NCBI GenBank assembly: GCA_020052415.1
Contig: JAGVPB010000010.1
Location: 55,540 to 119,539, forward strand
Length of the DNA: 64,000 bases
Direction of reading: 5' to 3'
Source: Bacteroidales bacterium
GTDB lineage: Bacteria > Bacteroidota > Bacteroidia > Bacteroidales > JAADJA01
Both the position numbers and the translations under genes were made by a program. The notes beneath the pieces are model-generated. The model was given only the letters and a program-made list of their open reading frames with translations. It ran no database searches and was not told the DNA's origin. Shown piece after piece: positions 55,377 through 64,000 of the stretch (its first letter is position 1; the number at the start of each line of letters is the position of its first letter).

Positions 55377-56453
55377 TTATTTTGGTGCAATCCTCAGGAG
55401 ATAGATTCCAAGTACTCCGAACAAAATATTTGGTATCCAAACTGCAATCCAGGGTGTAAGATTTCCACGTGTTGCGAAAACCGTGGATATCTGGAGGAAC
55501 AGAATAAATGAAAAAGTAATGGCAATTCCCAAACCAAGGTGCATTCCTATCCCGCCCCTGATTTTCCTGCTCGAAATAGAAACTCCGATTAATGTTAAAA
55601 CCAAAGTTGCAAATGGAAAGGCAATGCGTTTATGTTTTTCGACTTCATAATCCTTAATGTTCATTGAACCCTTGAGTTTTTCTTTGGCAATAAAAGCCCT
55701 CAGTTCGGAAAAGTTCATGGTTTTAATGTCATCAAGAATCAGAGTAAAGTCGGCTGGGTTCATATTTATAACTGTATCTTTCACTTTTCCATTCAAAAGG
55801 ATTTCATTTCTGCCATCCGTTTTCCTGATGAAATAATTTTTAATTTTCCAGATACCGGTAATACTGTCCCAAACGATTTGATCGGCATTGAGCTTATAAA
55901 CAAGCCGGTTATTTTTGAATTGTTCAAGGGAAAACTTATAACCTGTGTTTGCCTGATTGCTGTAAGTTTCCATGTACACAAATGTGCCCGGTACAATTTG
56001 CATGTGGATGTCTTTTTCCCTGTATTGATAAGGATTTCGGATATAAACCTTTTCAAAGGCCATCATCTTTTTATTGGTTCTGGGAATTAAAAAGTTGGCC
56101 AGATAAAACGACATAATCCCAAGAAAAACAGCCGACAAAAAATAGGGCCAGAGAAATCTCCAGAAGCTGATGCCACTGCTTAAAATAGCTATGACTTCAC
56201 TGCCCGAAGCCATTTTGGACGTAAAGAATATGACCGCTATAAATGTGAACAGGTAAACAAAAAGGTTGACGAAATAAGGAATAAAATTAAGGTAGTAAGA
56301 AAATAAAATTGCCTTTAGAGGGGCTTCCTTCTCGATAAAATCATCAATCTTCTCGGACATGTCAAAAACAACAACAATTACTATAAGCAGTGAGATGGAA
56401 AAGAAAAATGTCCCGAGGAATTTTTTGATAATATAAATGTCTAATTTTTTCAA
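55377..56453 (-). CDS. LptF/LptG family permease
   Basis: 358 residues; transmembrane subunit of the LptB2FG ABC transporter that extracts LPS from the inner membrane. LDIYIIKKFLGTFFFSISLLIVIVVVFDMSEKIDDF is the first helix region, with four or five further helices and a periplasmic beta-jellyroll insertion (about 130-260). Typical family signs are GSEVIAILSSGISFWRFL and a final pair of helices. Only one of the two paralogues is here. It is 47 bp downstream of tgt, a usual pairing in this phylum. Confidence 0.92.
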   Translation of the reverse strand: MKKLDIYIIKKFLGTFFFSISLLIVIVVVFDMSEKIDDFIEKEAPLKAILFSYYLNFIPYFVNLFVYLFTFIAVIFFTSKMASGSEVIAILSSGISFWRFLWPYFLSAVFLGIMSFYLANFLIPRTNKKMMAFEKVYIRNPYQYREKDIHMQIVPGTFVYMETYSNQANTGYKFSLEQFKNNRLVYKLNADQIVWDSITGIWKIKNYFIRKTDGRNEILLNGKVKDTVINMNPADFTLILDDIKTMNFSELRAFIAKEKLKGSMNIKDYEVEKHKRIAFPFATLVLTLIGVSISSRKIRGGIGMHLGLGIAITFSFILFLQISTVFATRGNLTPWIAVWIPNILFGVLGIYLLRIAPK

Positions 56454-56500
56454 GGTTCAGAAATTAACGGCAAAAATATTTAAAGAATCCGATTAATAAG

Positions 56501-57631
56501 TTACAATCTGCAGGCCAGTTGTTTTACAATTGTATTTTTCCAATCCAAAAAGGTTCCATCAATGATCTTTTCTCTAGCTTCGCCAACCAGCCGGATATAA
56601 AATGCCAGGTTATGGAGGCTGGCTATCATACCGCCAAGCACTTCATGGGTTTGAATGAGATGGCGCAAATACGCTTTTGAATAATGGCTGTCAACAAATG
56701 AAGTTCCTGATAAATCCAAAGATGAAAAATCTTTCTTCCATTTTTCATTTTTAATGTTGATTATTCCTTCTTGTGTATAAAGCAGGCCGTGACGGGCATT
56801 ACGGGTTGGCATCACACAATCAAACATATCAATGCCGAGTGCAATGCTTTCAAGGATATTTACCGGGGTGCCGACACCCATGAGATACCGTGGTTTGTTT
56901 TCGGGCAGAATATCACAAACCAGTTCAGTCATTTCATACATTTTTTTGGCAGGTTCACCAACCGAGAGACCGCCAATTGCATTTCCTTCAGCATCATAAG
57001 CAGCAATTGCTTTTGCTGATTCCTCCCGCAAATCTTTGTAAATACTACCCTGAACAATGGGAAACAGTGCCTGTGAATAGCCGTACAAAGGCCGGGTTTT
57101 CTTCATTTGTTTAACACATTGTCCAAGCCATTTATGAGTGATCTGCAACGATTTTTTTGCATAATCATATTCACATGGATAAGGCGTACATTCATCAAAG
57201 GCCATGACAATGTCAGCTCCGATTGCCCTCTGGATATCTATTACAATTTCAGGAGTAAATGTATGTTTTGATCCATCAATATGAGAATTGAAAACGACAC
57301 CGGCTTCGGTTAGTTTACGGGTATGGGCAAGTGAATAAACCTGGTAGCCGCCGCTGTCGGTCAAAATAGTCCTGTCCCAGCCATTGAATCTGTGCAGTCC
57401 GCCGGCATTCTTAATTATATCTGTACCTGGCCTGAGGTATAAATGATATGTGTTTCCAAGTATGACCTGAGCGCGGGTATCTTCTTTTAATTCTTTAATA
57501 TGTACAGCCTTTACTGAACCTGCAGTTCCTACCGGCATAAAAACCGGTGTTTTAACAACGCCATGATCGGTCATCATTTCACCTGCCCGTGCCTTTGATT
57601 TGCTGTCTTTTACCTCGATTCTGAATTTCAT
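56501..57631 (-). CDS. tgt: tRNA-guanine transglycosylase (queuine/preQ1)
   Basis: 376 residues; exchanges G34 for a queuine precursor in GUN-anticodon tRNAs. PVFMPVGTAGSVKA, TYHLYLRPGTD, the nucleophile region ILTDSGGYQVYSL, VMAFDECTPYP, FPIVQGSIY and CVMPTRNARHGLLYT are canonical. However, the zinc motif CxCxxC usual just upstream of YSKAYLRHL is absent; the segment reads SGTSFVDSHYSKAYLRHL. His of RHL remains. Start 57631 gives the family N-terminus; the frame extends to 57673. Confidence 0.93.
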   Translation of the reverse strand: MKFRIEVKDSKSKARAGEMMTDHGVVKTPVFMPVGTAGSVKAVHIKELKEDTRAQVILGNTYHLYLRPGTDIIKNAGGLHRFNGWDRTILTDSGGYQVYSLAHTRKLTEAGVVFNSHIDGSKHTFTPEIVIDIQRAIGADIVMAFDECTPYPCEYDYAKKSLQITHKWLGQCVKQMKKTRPLYGYSQALFPIVQGSIYKDLREESAKAIAAYDAEGNAIGGLSVGEPAKKMYEMTELVCDILPENKPRYLMGVGTPVNILESIALGIDMFDCVMPTRNARHGLLYTQEGIINIKNEKWKKDFSSLDLSGTSFVDSHYSKAYLRHLIQTHEVLGGMIASLHNLAFYIRLVGEAREKIIDGTFLDWKNTIVKQLACRL

Positions 57632-57830
57632 TTGCTTCTCAAAAATATCATCTTTTGATTCCACCATTTTCAATTGCGTAAAGATAACTGTAATTAAAGT
57701 TTAGTTTAATAACCGCACAATAAACTCCAATTTGTTAGTAATTCAGCCTGTTCAAATTCTCTTAATAAGTTTTTATGTGCAGGTCGGATTTATAGTGGTT
57801 TGTTTAGATAAATTTGTAAAAAAAAATAAA

Positions 57831-58970
57831 TTGACGGAATACTTTTTTAAAACGGATTTTTCGCTCTTATATCCTTATTTACTCTATTTTTTCTTTGCTA
57901 TAACAGCATTGCAATTATATTATCTGTGGGGAATATTCGGCTGGTTTGCGTTTTATCGTAAAAAAACAAAACCCCTGAACTCACTTCCTATATCGGTCGT
58001 GATCTGTGCAAAAAATGAATACCAGAATCTGAAAGTTAATCTACCGGCAGTTCTTAAACAGGACTATCCAGATTTTGAAGTTGTCATTGTGAATGACGCG
58101 TCGGATGATGAAACCATTTTTTTACTCCAGGATCTTGAAAGGGAATATCCTCATCTGCGGGTGGTTAATATTCCACAGGATCTCAATTTTTTTAAGGGGA
58201 AAAAATTTCCGCTTTCCATCGGGATCAAATCAGCCAAACATGAACACCTGTTGCTCACTGATGCCGACTGTCTGCCTGCCGGCCCAAACTGGATCAGGGA
58301 AATGGCCGGCAATTTTGATCAAAAAACTGAAATTGTTCTGGGTTATGGACAATATCAAGCGAAGGGCAATCTGCTGAATGTTATAATCCGGTTTGAAACA
58401 ATGATGACTGCTATACAATATTTTTCTTACGCCATTATCGGATTGCCATATATGGGAGTTGGGAGAAATCTTGCTTATAAAAAATCGCTGTTCATGAAAA
58501 ATAACGGATTTATTTCCCATTATAAAATTCCGTCGGGCGATGATGATCTGTTTATTAACCAGGTAGCCAACAGGAAAAATACCCGGATAGAAGTCAATCC
58601 GGGAAGTTTTACAGTTTCCGCTGCCAAGGAAAGTTTCCTCGGATGGTGGATGCAAAAACGGCGGCATTTGACAACGGGTAAATTTTATAAACGAAAACAC
58701 AAATTTTTACTCGGTTTATATTCAGGCAGTTTAATGTTGTTTTACCTGGTTTTTGTGCTTCTTCTGATATTAAAATTCAGTTTTATTTTGGTGATCGGAG
58801 CTTTTTCGTTACGCCTGTTAAGCATGCTGATTATTTTCAAAAAATCAATGATTCGGTTAAACGAGAAAAAATTATTGCTAATTTCGCCAATCATTGAATT
58901 GTTATTGTTAGGAATATATCCGGTAATTATTTTGGCAAACCAGGTGATTAGGGAAAAAAAATGGAAGTAG
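57831..58970 (+). CDS. Family 2 glycosyltransferase, membrane-anchored
   Basis: 379 residues from TTG 57831; a longer frame starts at TTG 57732. An N-terminal helix (LLYPYLLYFFFAITALQLYYL) is followed by a GT-A domain: SVVICAKNEYQNL, VVIVNDASDDET, the DxD-type LLTDADCLP, GDDDLFINQVA and QKRRHLTTG (QxxRW-like). Three C-terminal hydrophobic segments follow. It resembles processive membrane GT2 enzymes, but the product is unknown. The sequence gaTAAATTTG just before 57831 is a possible -7 box. Its end overlaps the sigma factor start by 10 bp. Confidence 0.85.
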   Translation: MTEYFFKTDFSLLYPYLLYFFFAITALQLYYLWGIFGWFAFYRKKTKPLNSLPISVVICAKNEYQNLKVNLPAVLKQDYPDFEVVIVNDASDDETIFLLQDLEREYPHLRVVNIPQDLNFFKGKKFPLSIGIKSAKHEHLLLTDADCLPAGPNWIREMAGNFDQKTEIVLGYGQYQAKGNLLNVIIRFETMMTAIQYFSYAIIGLPYMGVGRNLAYKKSLFMKNNGFISHYKIPSGDDDLFINQVANRKNTRIEVNPGSFTVSAAKESFLGWWMQKRRHLTTGKFYKRKHKFLLGLYSGSLMLFYLVFVLLLILKFSFILVIGAFSLRLLSMLIIFKKSMIRLNEKKLLLISPIIELLLLGIYPVIILANQVIREKKWK

Positions 58971-59569
58971 CTACGCATTTAACAGATAAGGCAATCCGGG
59001 ATTTTAAATTGGTTCAGCGTGCAATTGATCATGGCGATCAGAAAGCGTACGCCGAACTGATGAAGAATTACAGGGATTCACTTTATTTCATGCTCCTTAA
59101 AATGACCAACAATCCACACGATGCCGAAGACCTGACCATTGAGGCTTTTGGCAAGGCGTTCAAAAAGCTTCACCAATATACGCCCGATTATGCTTTCAGC
59201 ACCTGGCTTTTTAAGATAGCTTCGAACAATTGCATTGATTTTATCCGCAAAAAGAAAAAATATACCTTTTCAATTGATCACGGCATTGATGACGAAGCGG
59301 GTTCTGAGCTTGCACTCAGGATTGCTGCAGAAGATCTTGACCCGGAAGAAGAACTGGTGAAAAAGCAAAAGATAAAACTCATGCGCGAAGTGGTGGAAAA
59401 ACTAAAACCTCACTACCGCACGCTAATTGAACTGAGATATTTCAGCGAGTTTTCGTATGAAGAAATCGCTGCCGAACTTAACCTTCCGCTGGGAACAGTA
59501 AAAGCCCAGCTTTTCAGGGCAAGGGAATTTCTGTACCAGATACTGAAAAATTCGAAAGAGAAAATCTAA
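58961..59569 (+). CDS. RNA polymerase sigma-70 family (ECF-type) sigma factor
   Basis: 202 residues. Region 2 (about 30-100) has DAEDLTIEAFGKAFKKL and FSTWLFKIASNNCIDFIRKKKK. Region 4 (about 140-200) has YRTLIELRYFSEFSYEEIAAELNLPLGTVKAQLFRARE, the helix-turn-helix. No anti-sigma gene is adjacent. It overlaps the glycosyltransferase by 10 bp, so the two are cotranscribed. Confidence 0.92.
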   Translation: MEVATHLTDKAIRDFKLVQRAIDHGDQKAYAELMKNYRDSLYFMLLKMTNNPHDAEDLTIEAFGKAFKKLHQYTPDYAFSTWLFKIASNNCIDFIRKKKKYTFSIDHGIDDEAGSELALRIAAEDLDPEEELVKKQKIKLMREVVEKLKPHYRTLIELRYFSEFSYEEIAAELNLPLGTVKAQLFRAREFLYQILKNSKEKI

Positions 59570-59573
59570 CCTC

Positions 59574-61595
59574 TTAGTTGTTCAATATTACTTTCTGGAT
59601 TGAACTTTTGTCCCCTGTTGAAATTTTCAAAAAATAAATCCCTTCATTATTTCCGGTCAGATCAAGATTAATCCTCATTTCACCCGGACGGTTTTCGTCC
59701 TCTGCAACTACCTTTCCGAGCAGATTATAAATCCTGATTGAGGACTGCATGGCGTCCGGAAGAATTACCAAAATCTTTCCGGTGGTTGGATTTGGGGAAA
59801 CTAATATCATATCAGAATTTAAATTTTCTCTGACCCCGAGTCCCGGTAAAACGGTAATATAATTTTCCTTTACCAAAGTTTGATTCATTACACCGTTTGA
59901 AACATACAAGGTTACATCAAAAGTTCCTTGAGTATTGTATTGAACAACCGGATCTTCAAGGTTTGATGAAGAAGGTGTTCCGCCTTCGAAAGTCCATTCG
60001 AAATAATTGGGATCAGGATAGCCTTGTGATGTATCATAGAACAAAACAGTGTCACCCACATGTACCAACGGTGTCAATGCATAGAAATTAGGAGTTAGGT
60101 AAACTGAAGGGTACTCAATTTCAATGTTCATATTTGAAATAAAATTTTCACAAGGCCAGTCTTTTCCACCCTCGATACATAAACCCGGATCGATGTCATA
60201 TTGATAAACCAAATGGACAAAACCATCTACAGTTGATGCTAGTTCAGGATAAACACATTCATCGAAAATATGAATTAAATCACCTGTCAAATCAAATAAA
60301 GAGCCCCACTCGCTCCCTCCGGGCATTCCAAGTCTTGACCACAAATGCCTATAATTTGCTGTACCATTGTCGTATGTTTCAGTCACCGAGGAATAAACCA
60401 CAATTATATAGCCGTTATCATCAATCGTAATTGTGGGAGTGGTTGATATTCCAAGAGTTGGATATATCGAATTATATGGTGTTAGCCAATTAAAATTAAG
60501 GATTCCATTACCATCAATATCCGGTGACCATCCAACAAGGCTATAATCAATGACAAGCTCAGATTCAGGATGATATTCCGGGTTGAGGGCATTCGGATTG
60601 TTGGAAAAAACTGGCCGATCCTCATTCCAGTAAACAATACCATCAGCCCACCAGTCATAGTTGCCGGTCCAGTCAATTGTATCAGAAAAAATGCTTGAAA
60701 TAGAGAAGGCAAGATGAGCTTTGGAATCATTATCTAAAGCCAGGGATTGAGAACCGGTATTTACCCAAAAGTTATCAATAAGGGTTACATTGTGCTCAAA
60801 AAAAGGAACGGGATGTTCCCAAACAAAAGTTTTTTGCCAGGTATCACCTGCATCAGATGATTTCATCAAAATAAGATCTGTATAATAGTCACCGGCTAAA
60901 AACGCGAGAGTGTTGTTTTTTGGTTCAGCCCAGACAATTGATAGTTCAGAAAAACCAAAATAATCTGCGTTAAATTCAAATTCATGATTGAGAATTCCCC
61001 ATGTAATTCCCATATCATTACTTCGCGAGTACAAAACTTTACAATTATTATTCTGGTCTGCATCTTCAAAATCTATGATGGTATCTTTTCTCAGTGCAAG
61101 TACATGAATGGTTTGGTTTGAGGTGCCTGTGGTAACAATTTGAGGAGAGTATAATTTCCCATAGCCTGCAGGTCCGGATAAGATAATTTCCTGCCAATCA
61201 CCGCTTCCTTTATTTATCCTGTAATTAATGAACAGTCCGTTTTCTCCTTCCGATACTACAATTTCTCCATTCGGTCCGAATTTGGAATAACTCGGATTTA
61301 ATGCAATCCCCGATGTTATTGATTGCGTAGGGTATGGATCCCAGCTTGTTCCATCATAATAATTATAACCAATTCCAAAGTCATTGTACGGTGGAAAATT
61401 ATTCATGATGTTGTACGCGACCCCAACCGTGCCGTCATTGAAATAATGAATTCTGCTTTGCATTGATCGGGTAGTTTGAACATCGAAAAAAGTATTCCCG
61501 ATAATATCTTCTTCAAGCAGCCATTTCTTTTGCTCCTGCCCGGCAAGCAAAAGCGTGAATAAAATAAAAATAAATGAAAAGTAAATCTTCTTCAT
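59574..61595 (-). CDS. T9SS type A cargo protein with BNR-like propeller and PKD domain
   Basis: 673 residues. Signal peptide (1-19), then a long beta-propeller-like region with Asp-box-type motifs such as SRSNDMGITWG and SSDAGDTWQKTF (sialidase/exo-alpha-like fold, but no obvious catalytic set). A PKD domain (about 505-585) has FEWTFEGGTPSSSN and VQYNTQGTFDVTLYVSNG. A C-terminal type A sorting domain has LVSPNPTTGKILVILP and GIYFLKISTGDKS. Expected at the cell surface or secreted. Convergent with the sigma factor; 4-bp gap. Confidence 0.86.
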   Translation of the reverse strand: MKKIYFSFIFILFTLLLAGQEQKKWLLEEDIIGNTFFDVQTTRSMQSRIHYFNDGTVGVAYNIMNNFPPYNDFGIGYNYYDGTSWDPYPTQSITSGIALNPSYSKFGPNGEIVVSEGENGLFINYRINKGSGDWQEIILSGPAGYGKLYSPQIVTTGTSNQTIHVLALRKDTIIDFEDADQNNNCKVLYSRSNDMGITWGILNHEFEFNADYFGFSELSIVWAEPKNNTLAFLAGDYYTDLILMKSSDAGDTWQKTFVWEHPVPFFEHNVTLIDNFWVNTGSQSLALDNDSKAHLAFSISSIFSDTIDWTGNYDWWADGIVYWNEDRPVFSNNPNALNPEYHPESELVIDYSLVGWSPDIDGNGILNFNWLTPYNSIYPTLGISTTPTITIDDNGYIIVVYSSVTETYDNGTANYRHLWSRLGMPGGSEWGSLFDLTGDLIHIFDECVYPELASTVDGFVHLVYQYDIDPGLCIEGGKDWPCENFISNMNIEIEYPSVYLTPNFYALTPLVHVGDTVLFYDTSQGYPDPNYFEWTFEGGTPSSSNLEDPVVQYNTQGTFDVTLYVSNGVMNQTLVKENYITVLPGLGVRENLNSDMILVSPNPTTGKILVILPDAMQSSIRIYNLLGKVVAEDENRPGEMRINLDLTGNNEGIYFLKISTGDKSSIQKVILNN

Positions 61596-61729
61596 AATGA
61601 TAAATTTTGGTAATTGTTAAATGATAATAAACTTATATATGTATAGGGTTTTCTCATTTTTATTTCACCGGTCTGAATTATATTTGGCCTGTATTAAAAT
61701 ATGTGCGAATTTAGTCATTAAATAATTAC

Positions 61730-61742
61730 TTGTCAATGACAA
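61730..61742. promoter_or_regulatory. 13-bp palindrome upstream of hutU
   Basis: TTGTCA-A-TGACAA is a perfect 6+6 inverted repeat in the 247-bp divergent region between the T9SS gene and hutU. Operator-like. Confidence 0.4.
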
Positions 61743-61775
61743 ATCAGTTTTCGGCCGGATAAAATCAGTTTACGG
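61741..61775 (+). promoter_or_regulatory. Direct repeats spaced 21 bp upstream of hutU
   Basis: AAATCAGTTTTCGG (61741-61754) and AAATCAGTTTACGG (61762-61775) differ at one position and are offset by 21 bp, two helical turns. This is a classical layout for a dimeric regulator binding one face of DNA. The first overlaps the palindrome end. Confidence 0.5.
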
Positions 61776-61842
61776 TAATGAATCAAAAAAACCGGGAGAA
61801 AAAATAATAATTTTGTTTCGGGTAAATTTTAATAAAAGTAAT

Positions 61843-63855
61843 ATGCTACAATCCGATTTTCAAAAAGCCATTCTCGAAGGAATTCCTGATATTTTGCCGG
61901 AACAAAAAGTGCCTGATAGAAACTTAAATCACGCACCGAAGCGGAAAAACATTTTAAACCAGGAAGAAAAAAAACTGGCAATAAAAAATGCACTTCGTTA
62001 CTTCGATAAAAAGTATCATCATGTTCTTGCACCTGAATTTAAAAATGAACTTACTGAATTCGGCAGGATTTATATGTACCGCTTCAGGCCGGATTATAAA
62101 ATCTATGCCAGGAGCATTGATGAATTCCCGCATAAGTCGAAACAAGCAGCGGCCATTATGTTAATGCTGAGCAATAACCTTGATGAAGCAGTTGCTCAGC
62201 ATCCGCATGAATTGATCACTTACGGTGGTAACGGCGCTGTTTTTCAGAACTGGGCGCAATACCGGCTTACCATGAAGTATCTTGCAGAAATGACCGATGA
62301 ACAAACACTCGTCCTTTATTCAGGCCACCCGATGGGATTGTTTCCTTCGCATAAAGATGCTCCGAGGGTTGTGGTGACTAACGGGATGGTTATTCCTAAT
62401 TATTCCAAACCGGATGACTGGGAAAAATTCAATGCTCTCGGCGTTTCACAATACGGCCAGATGACGGCAGGTTCGTTCATGTACATCGGACCACAGGGAA
62501 TTGTTCACGGTACAACTATTACTATTTTAAACGCCGGACGCAGGATCGCTAAAAATAATGATGGCCTTGAAGGTTTGATTTTTGTAACTTCCGGACTCGG
62601 CGGGATGAGCGGGGCTCAGCCCAAAGCCGGCAACATCGCCGGAGTGGTAAGCATTACTGCAGAGGTGAATCCAAAAGCGGCAAACAAACGATACGAACAA
62701 GGCTGGGTTGATGAAATTACCGGAAATCCGGATCACGCTATTGACCGCGCCCTGGAGATGCAAAAGAAAAGAAAATCCCATTCAATAGCTTATCTCGGTA
62801 ATATTGTAGATCTCTGGGAAAGACTGGCTGAACGTGAAGTCCATGTTGATCTTGGTTCGGACCAAACTTCTTTGCACAATCCCTGGGCAGGCGGTTATTA
62901 TCCGGCAGGATTGAGTTTCAGTGAATCGAATGAGATGATGGTTAAGAATCCCGCGGAATTTAAAAAGTATGTACAGGTGTCGTTGAAAAGACAAGTTACT
63001 GCAATAAATAAACTTGCTGCACAAGGGATGTATTTTTTTGACTATGGTAATGCATTTCTGCTTGAGGCTGGCAGGGCAGGAGCGGATATCATGAAGCAGG
63101 ACGGCAGCTTCTGTTATCCAAGCTATGTTCAGGATATCATGGGGCCTATGTGTTTCGATTTTGGATTTGGCCCGTTCAGGTGGGTTTGTACTTCTTCCAA
63201 ACCGGAAGACCTTGATGTTACTGATAATATCGCAATGAATGTCCTGGAAACCATAGCTGTCACTGCTCCTCCCGAAATCATGCAGCAGATGAAAGATAAC
63301 ATCCGGTGGATCAGGGAAGCGAGGCAAAACAATCTGGTCGTAGGATCACAGGCAAGGATATTATATGCAGATTGCGAAGGCAGAACTAAAATAGCTGCTG
63401 CATTTAATCAGGCTATTAAGGATGGAAAAATTTCTGCACCGATTGTTCTTGGCCGTGACCATCATGATGTATCAGGTACTGATTCACCATACAGGGAAAC
63501 TTCCAACATTTATGACGGCTCACAATTTACGGCTGACATGGCCATTCAGAATGTAATCGGAGATTCCTTTCGCGGGGCTACATGGGTTTCAATCCATAAT
63601 GGAGGTGGCGTAGGCTGGGGAGAGGTGATCAACGGCGGATTCGGGATGATGCTCGATGGTTCGGAGGATGCTGACAGAAGATTGCGCATGATGCTTCACT
63701 GGGATGTAAATAACGGAATAGCGCGGCGGAACTGGGCACGGAATGAAGGTGCTATTTTTGCAATTAAACGAGCCATACAACAGGAACCGCTTCTCAGGGT
63801 TACAATTCCGAACCTAACAGATGAGGATTTACTCAATAAAATTTTGAGCGAGTAA
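61843..63855 (+). CDS. hutU: Urocanate hydratase
   Basis: 670 residues; converts urocanate to imidazolonepropionate in histidine degradation, using NAD as electrophile. LITYGGNGAVFQNWAQY, TLVLYSGHPMGLFPS, TAGSFMYIGPQGIVHGT, VTSGLGGMSGAQPKAG and a late WVSIHNGGGVGWGEVINGGFGMMLDG are signature stretches. It is about 110 residues longer than the enteric enzyme, as in other Bacteroidota. ATG 61843 is preferred over TTG 61813. No other hut gene follows in the window, but the locus continues beyond it. Confidence 0.95.
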   Translation: MLQSDFQKAILEGIPDILPEQKVPDRNLNHAPKRKNILNQEEKKLAIKNALRYFDKKYHHVLAPEFKNELTEFGRIYMYRFRPDYKIYARSIDEFPHKSKQAAAIMLMLSNNLDEAVAQHPHELITYGGNGAVFQNWAQYRLTMKYLAEMTDEQTLVLYSGHPMGLFPSHKDAPRVVVTNGMVIPNYSKPDDWEKFNALGVSQYGQMTAGSFMYIGPQGIVHGTTITILNAGRRIAKNNDGLEGLIFVTSGLGGMSGAQPKAGNIAGVVSITAEVNPKAANKRYEQGWVDEITGNPDHAIDRALEMQKKRKSHSIAYLGNIVDLWERLAEREVHVDLGSDQTSLHNPWAGGYYPAGLSFSESNEMMVKNPAEFKKYVQVSLKRQVTAINKLAAQGMYFFDYGNAFLLEAGRAGADIMKQDGSFCYPSYVQDIMGPMCFDFGFGPFRWVCTSSKPEDLDVTDNIAMNVLETIAVTAPPEIMQQMKDNIRWIREARQNNLVVGSQARILYADCEGRTKIAAAFNQAIKDGKISAPIVLGRDHHDVSGTDSPYRETSNIYDGSQFTADMAIQNVIGDSFRGATWVSIHNGGGVGWGEVINGGFGMMLDGSEDADRRLRMMLHWDVNNGIARRNWARNEGAIFAIKRAIQQEPLLRVTIPNLTDEDLLNKILSE

Positions 63856-63907
63856 TTCTGTTAGGTATATTTGAAATTCCTGTTTGAAACATCAGCAAGA
63901 TAAAAAA

Positions 63908-64000
63908 GAGGCTGTCTCAAAAGTCATTTTTTACCTCAATGGTCATGTTGAGCCTGTCGAAACATGATTGATTTACAGAATGATACACATTTCGACAAGC
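63908..64000. repeat. Interspersed inverted-repeat element, partial copy at the window end
   Basis: GAGGCTGTCTCAAAAGTC (63908-63925) equals the complement of the right end of the 39697-39852 element at 17 of 18 positions. TGAGCCTGTCGAA, ATGATTGATTT and TACACATTTCGACAAGC are shared exactly in the same order. The copy is in the opposite orientation and is cut by the window edge, 52 bp after the hutU stop. Confidence 0.85.

Overview
The window looks like chromosomal DNA of a Bacteroidota bacterium, most likely a Bacteroidales-type lineage. The evidence: AT-rich intergenic DNA; promoters of the TTTG-N19-TAnnTTTG type; several secreted proteins ending in type IX secretion (T9SS) type A or type B sorting domains; a PID-CTERM-like small protein; a GWxTD-domain protein; a DUF3078 protein; and an HU-CCDC81/SPOR protein. 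No plasmid, prophage, CRISPR array or defence island is visible. Most genes are housekeeping, in short operons, with accessory surface proteins between them.

Layout. 1-5.9 kb: truncated M3 peptidase lipoprotein, T9SS cargo protein, secreted metallophosphoesterase with a dockerin-like tail, methylglyoxal synthase. 5.9-8.4 kb: DUF4143 ATPase remnant, two-gene ABC exporter, tRNA-Lys and a degenerate tRNA. 8.4-11.5 kb: MeaB, TerC, exonuclease III. 11.5-21.5 kb: S74 fibre-like protein, proline dehydrogenase, RmuC-GWxTD pair, TonB-domain protein, T9SS protein. 21.8-25.7 kb: MutS2, two thioredoxins, DUF6132 protein, MmcQ/YjbR. 25.7-32.2 kb: acyl-CoA carboxylase beta subunit plus biotin carrier, then panC-panD-UPF0104-like-hldE2-radA. 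32.2-37.5 kb: PID-CTERM protein, DUF3078, TilS, DsbD. 37.7-39.7 kb: a GAPDH-like protein without its catalytic cysteine, overlapping true GAPDH. 39.9-48.5 kb: giant T9SS type B protein, RelA/SpoT, Fur-like regulator, PurA, repeat protein. 48.5-54.5 kb: a seven-gene minus-strand cluster from GH3 to an alkyltransferase-like protein. 54.5-64 kb: IspE, LptF/G, Tgt, GT2 glycosyltransferase, ECF sigma factor, T9SS protein, urocanate hydratase.

The metabolic genes suggest a heterotroph that uses amino acids (proline dehydrogenase, urocanate hydratase) and has a methylmalonyl-CoA/propionyl-CoA branch (MeaB, carboxylase beta subunit, biotin carrier). Envelope functions include KDO and heptose activation for LPS, an Lpt permease, DsbD and T9SS cargo.

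The most unusual items are: (1) the overlapping GAPDH pair in which the upstream member has Ala exactly where catalytic Cys150 should be; (2) a roughly 155-bp interspersed inverted-repeat element, with one complete copy and one copy cut by the window end, in opposite orientations; (3) a family of low-complexity intergenic tracts at gene ends, with shared core words; (4) a degenerate tRNA beside tRNA-Lys; (5) 21-bp-spaced direct repeats plus a palindrome upstream of hutU; (6) structured leaders before dsbD, the GAPDH pair and the carboxylase gene. No complete novel multi-gene system is evident; the GAPDH pair is the best candidate for undescribed biology.
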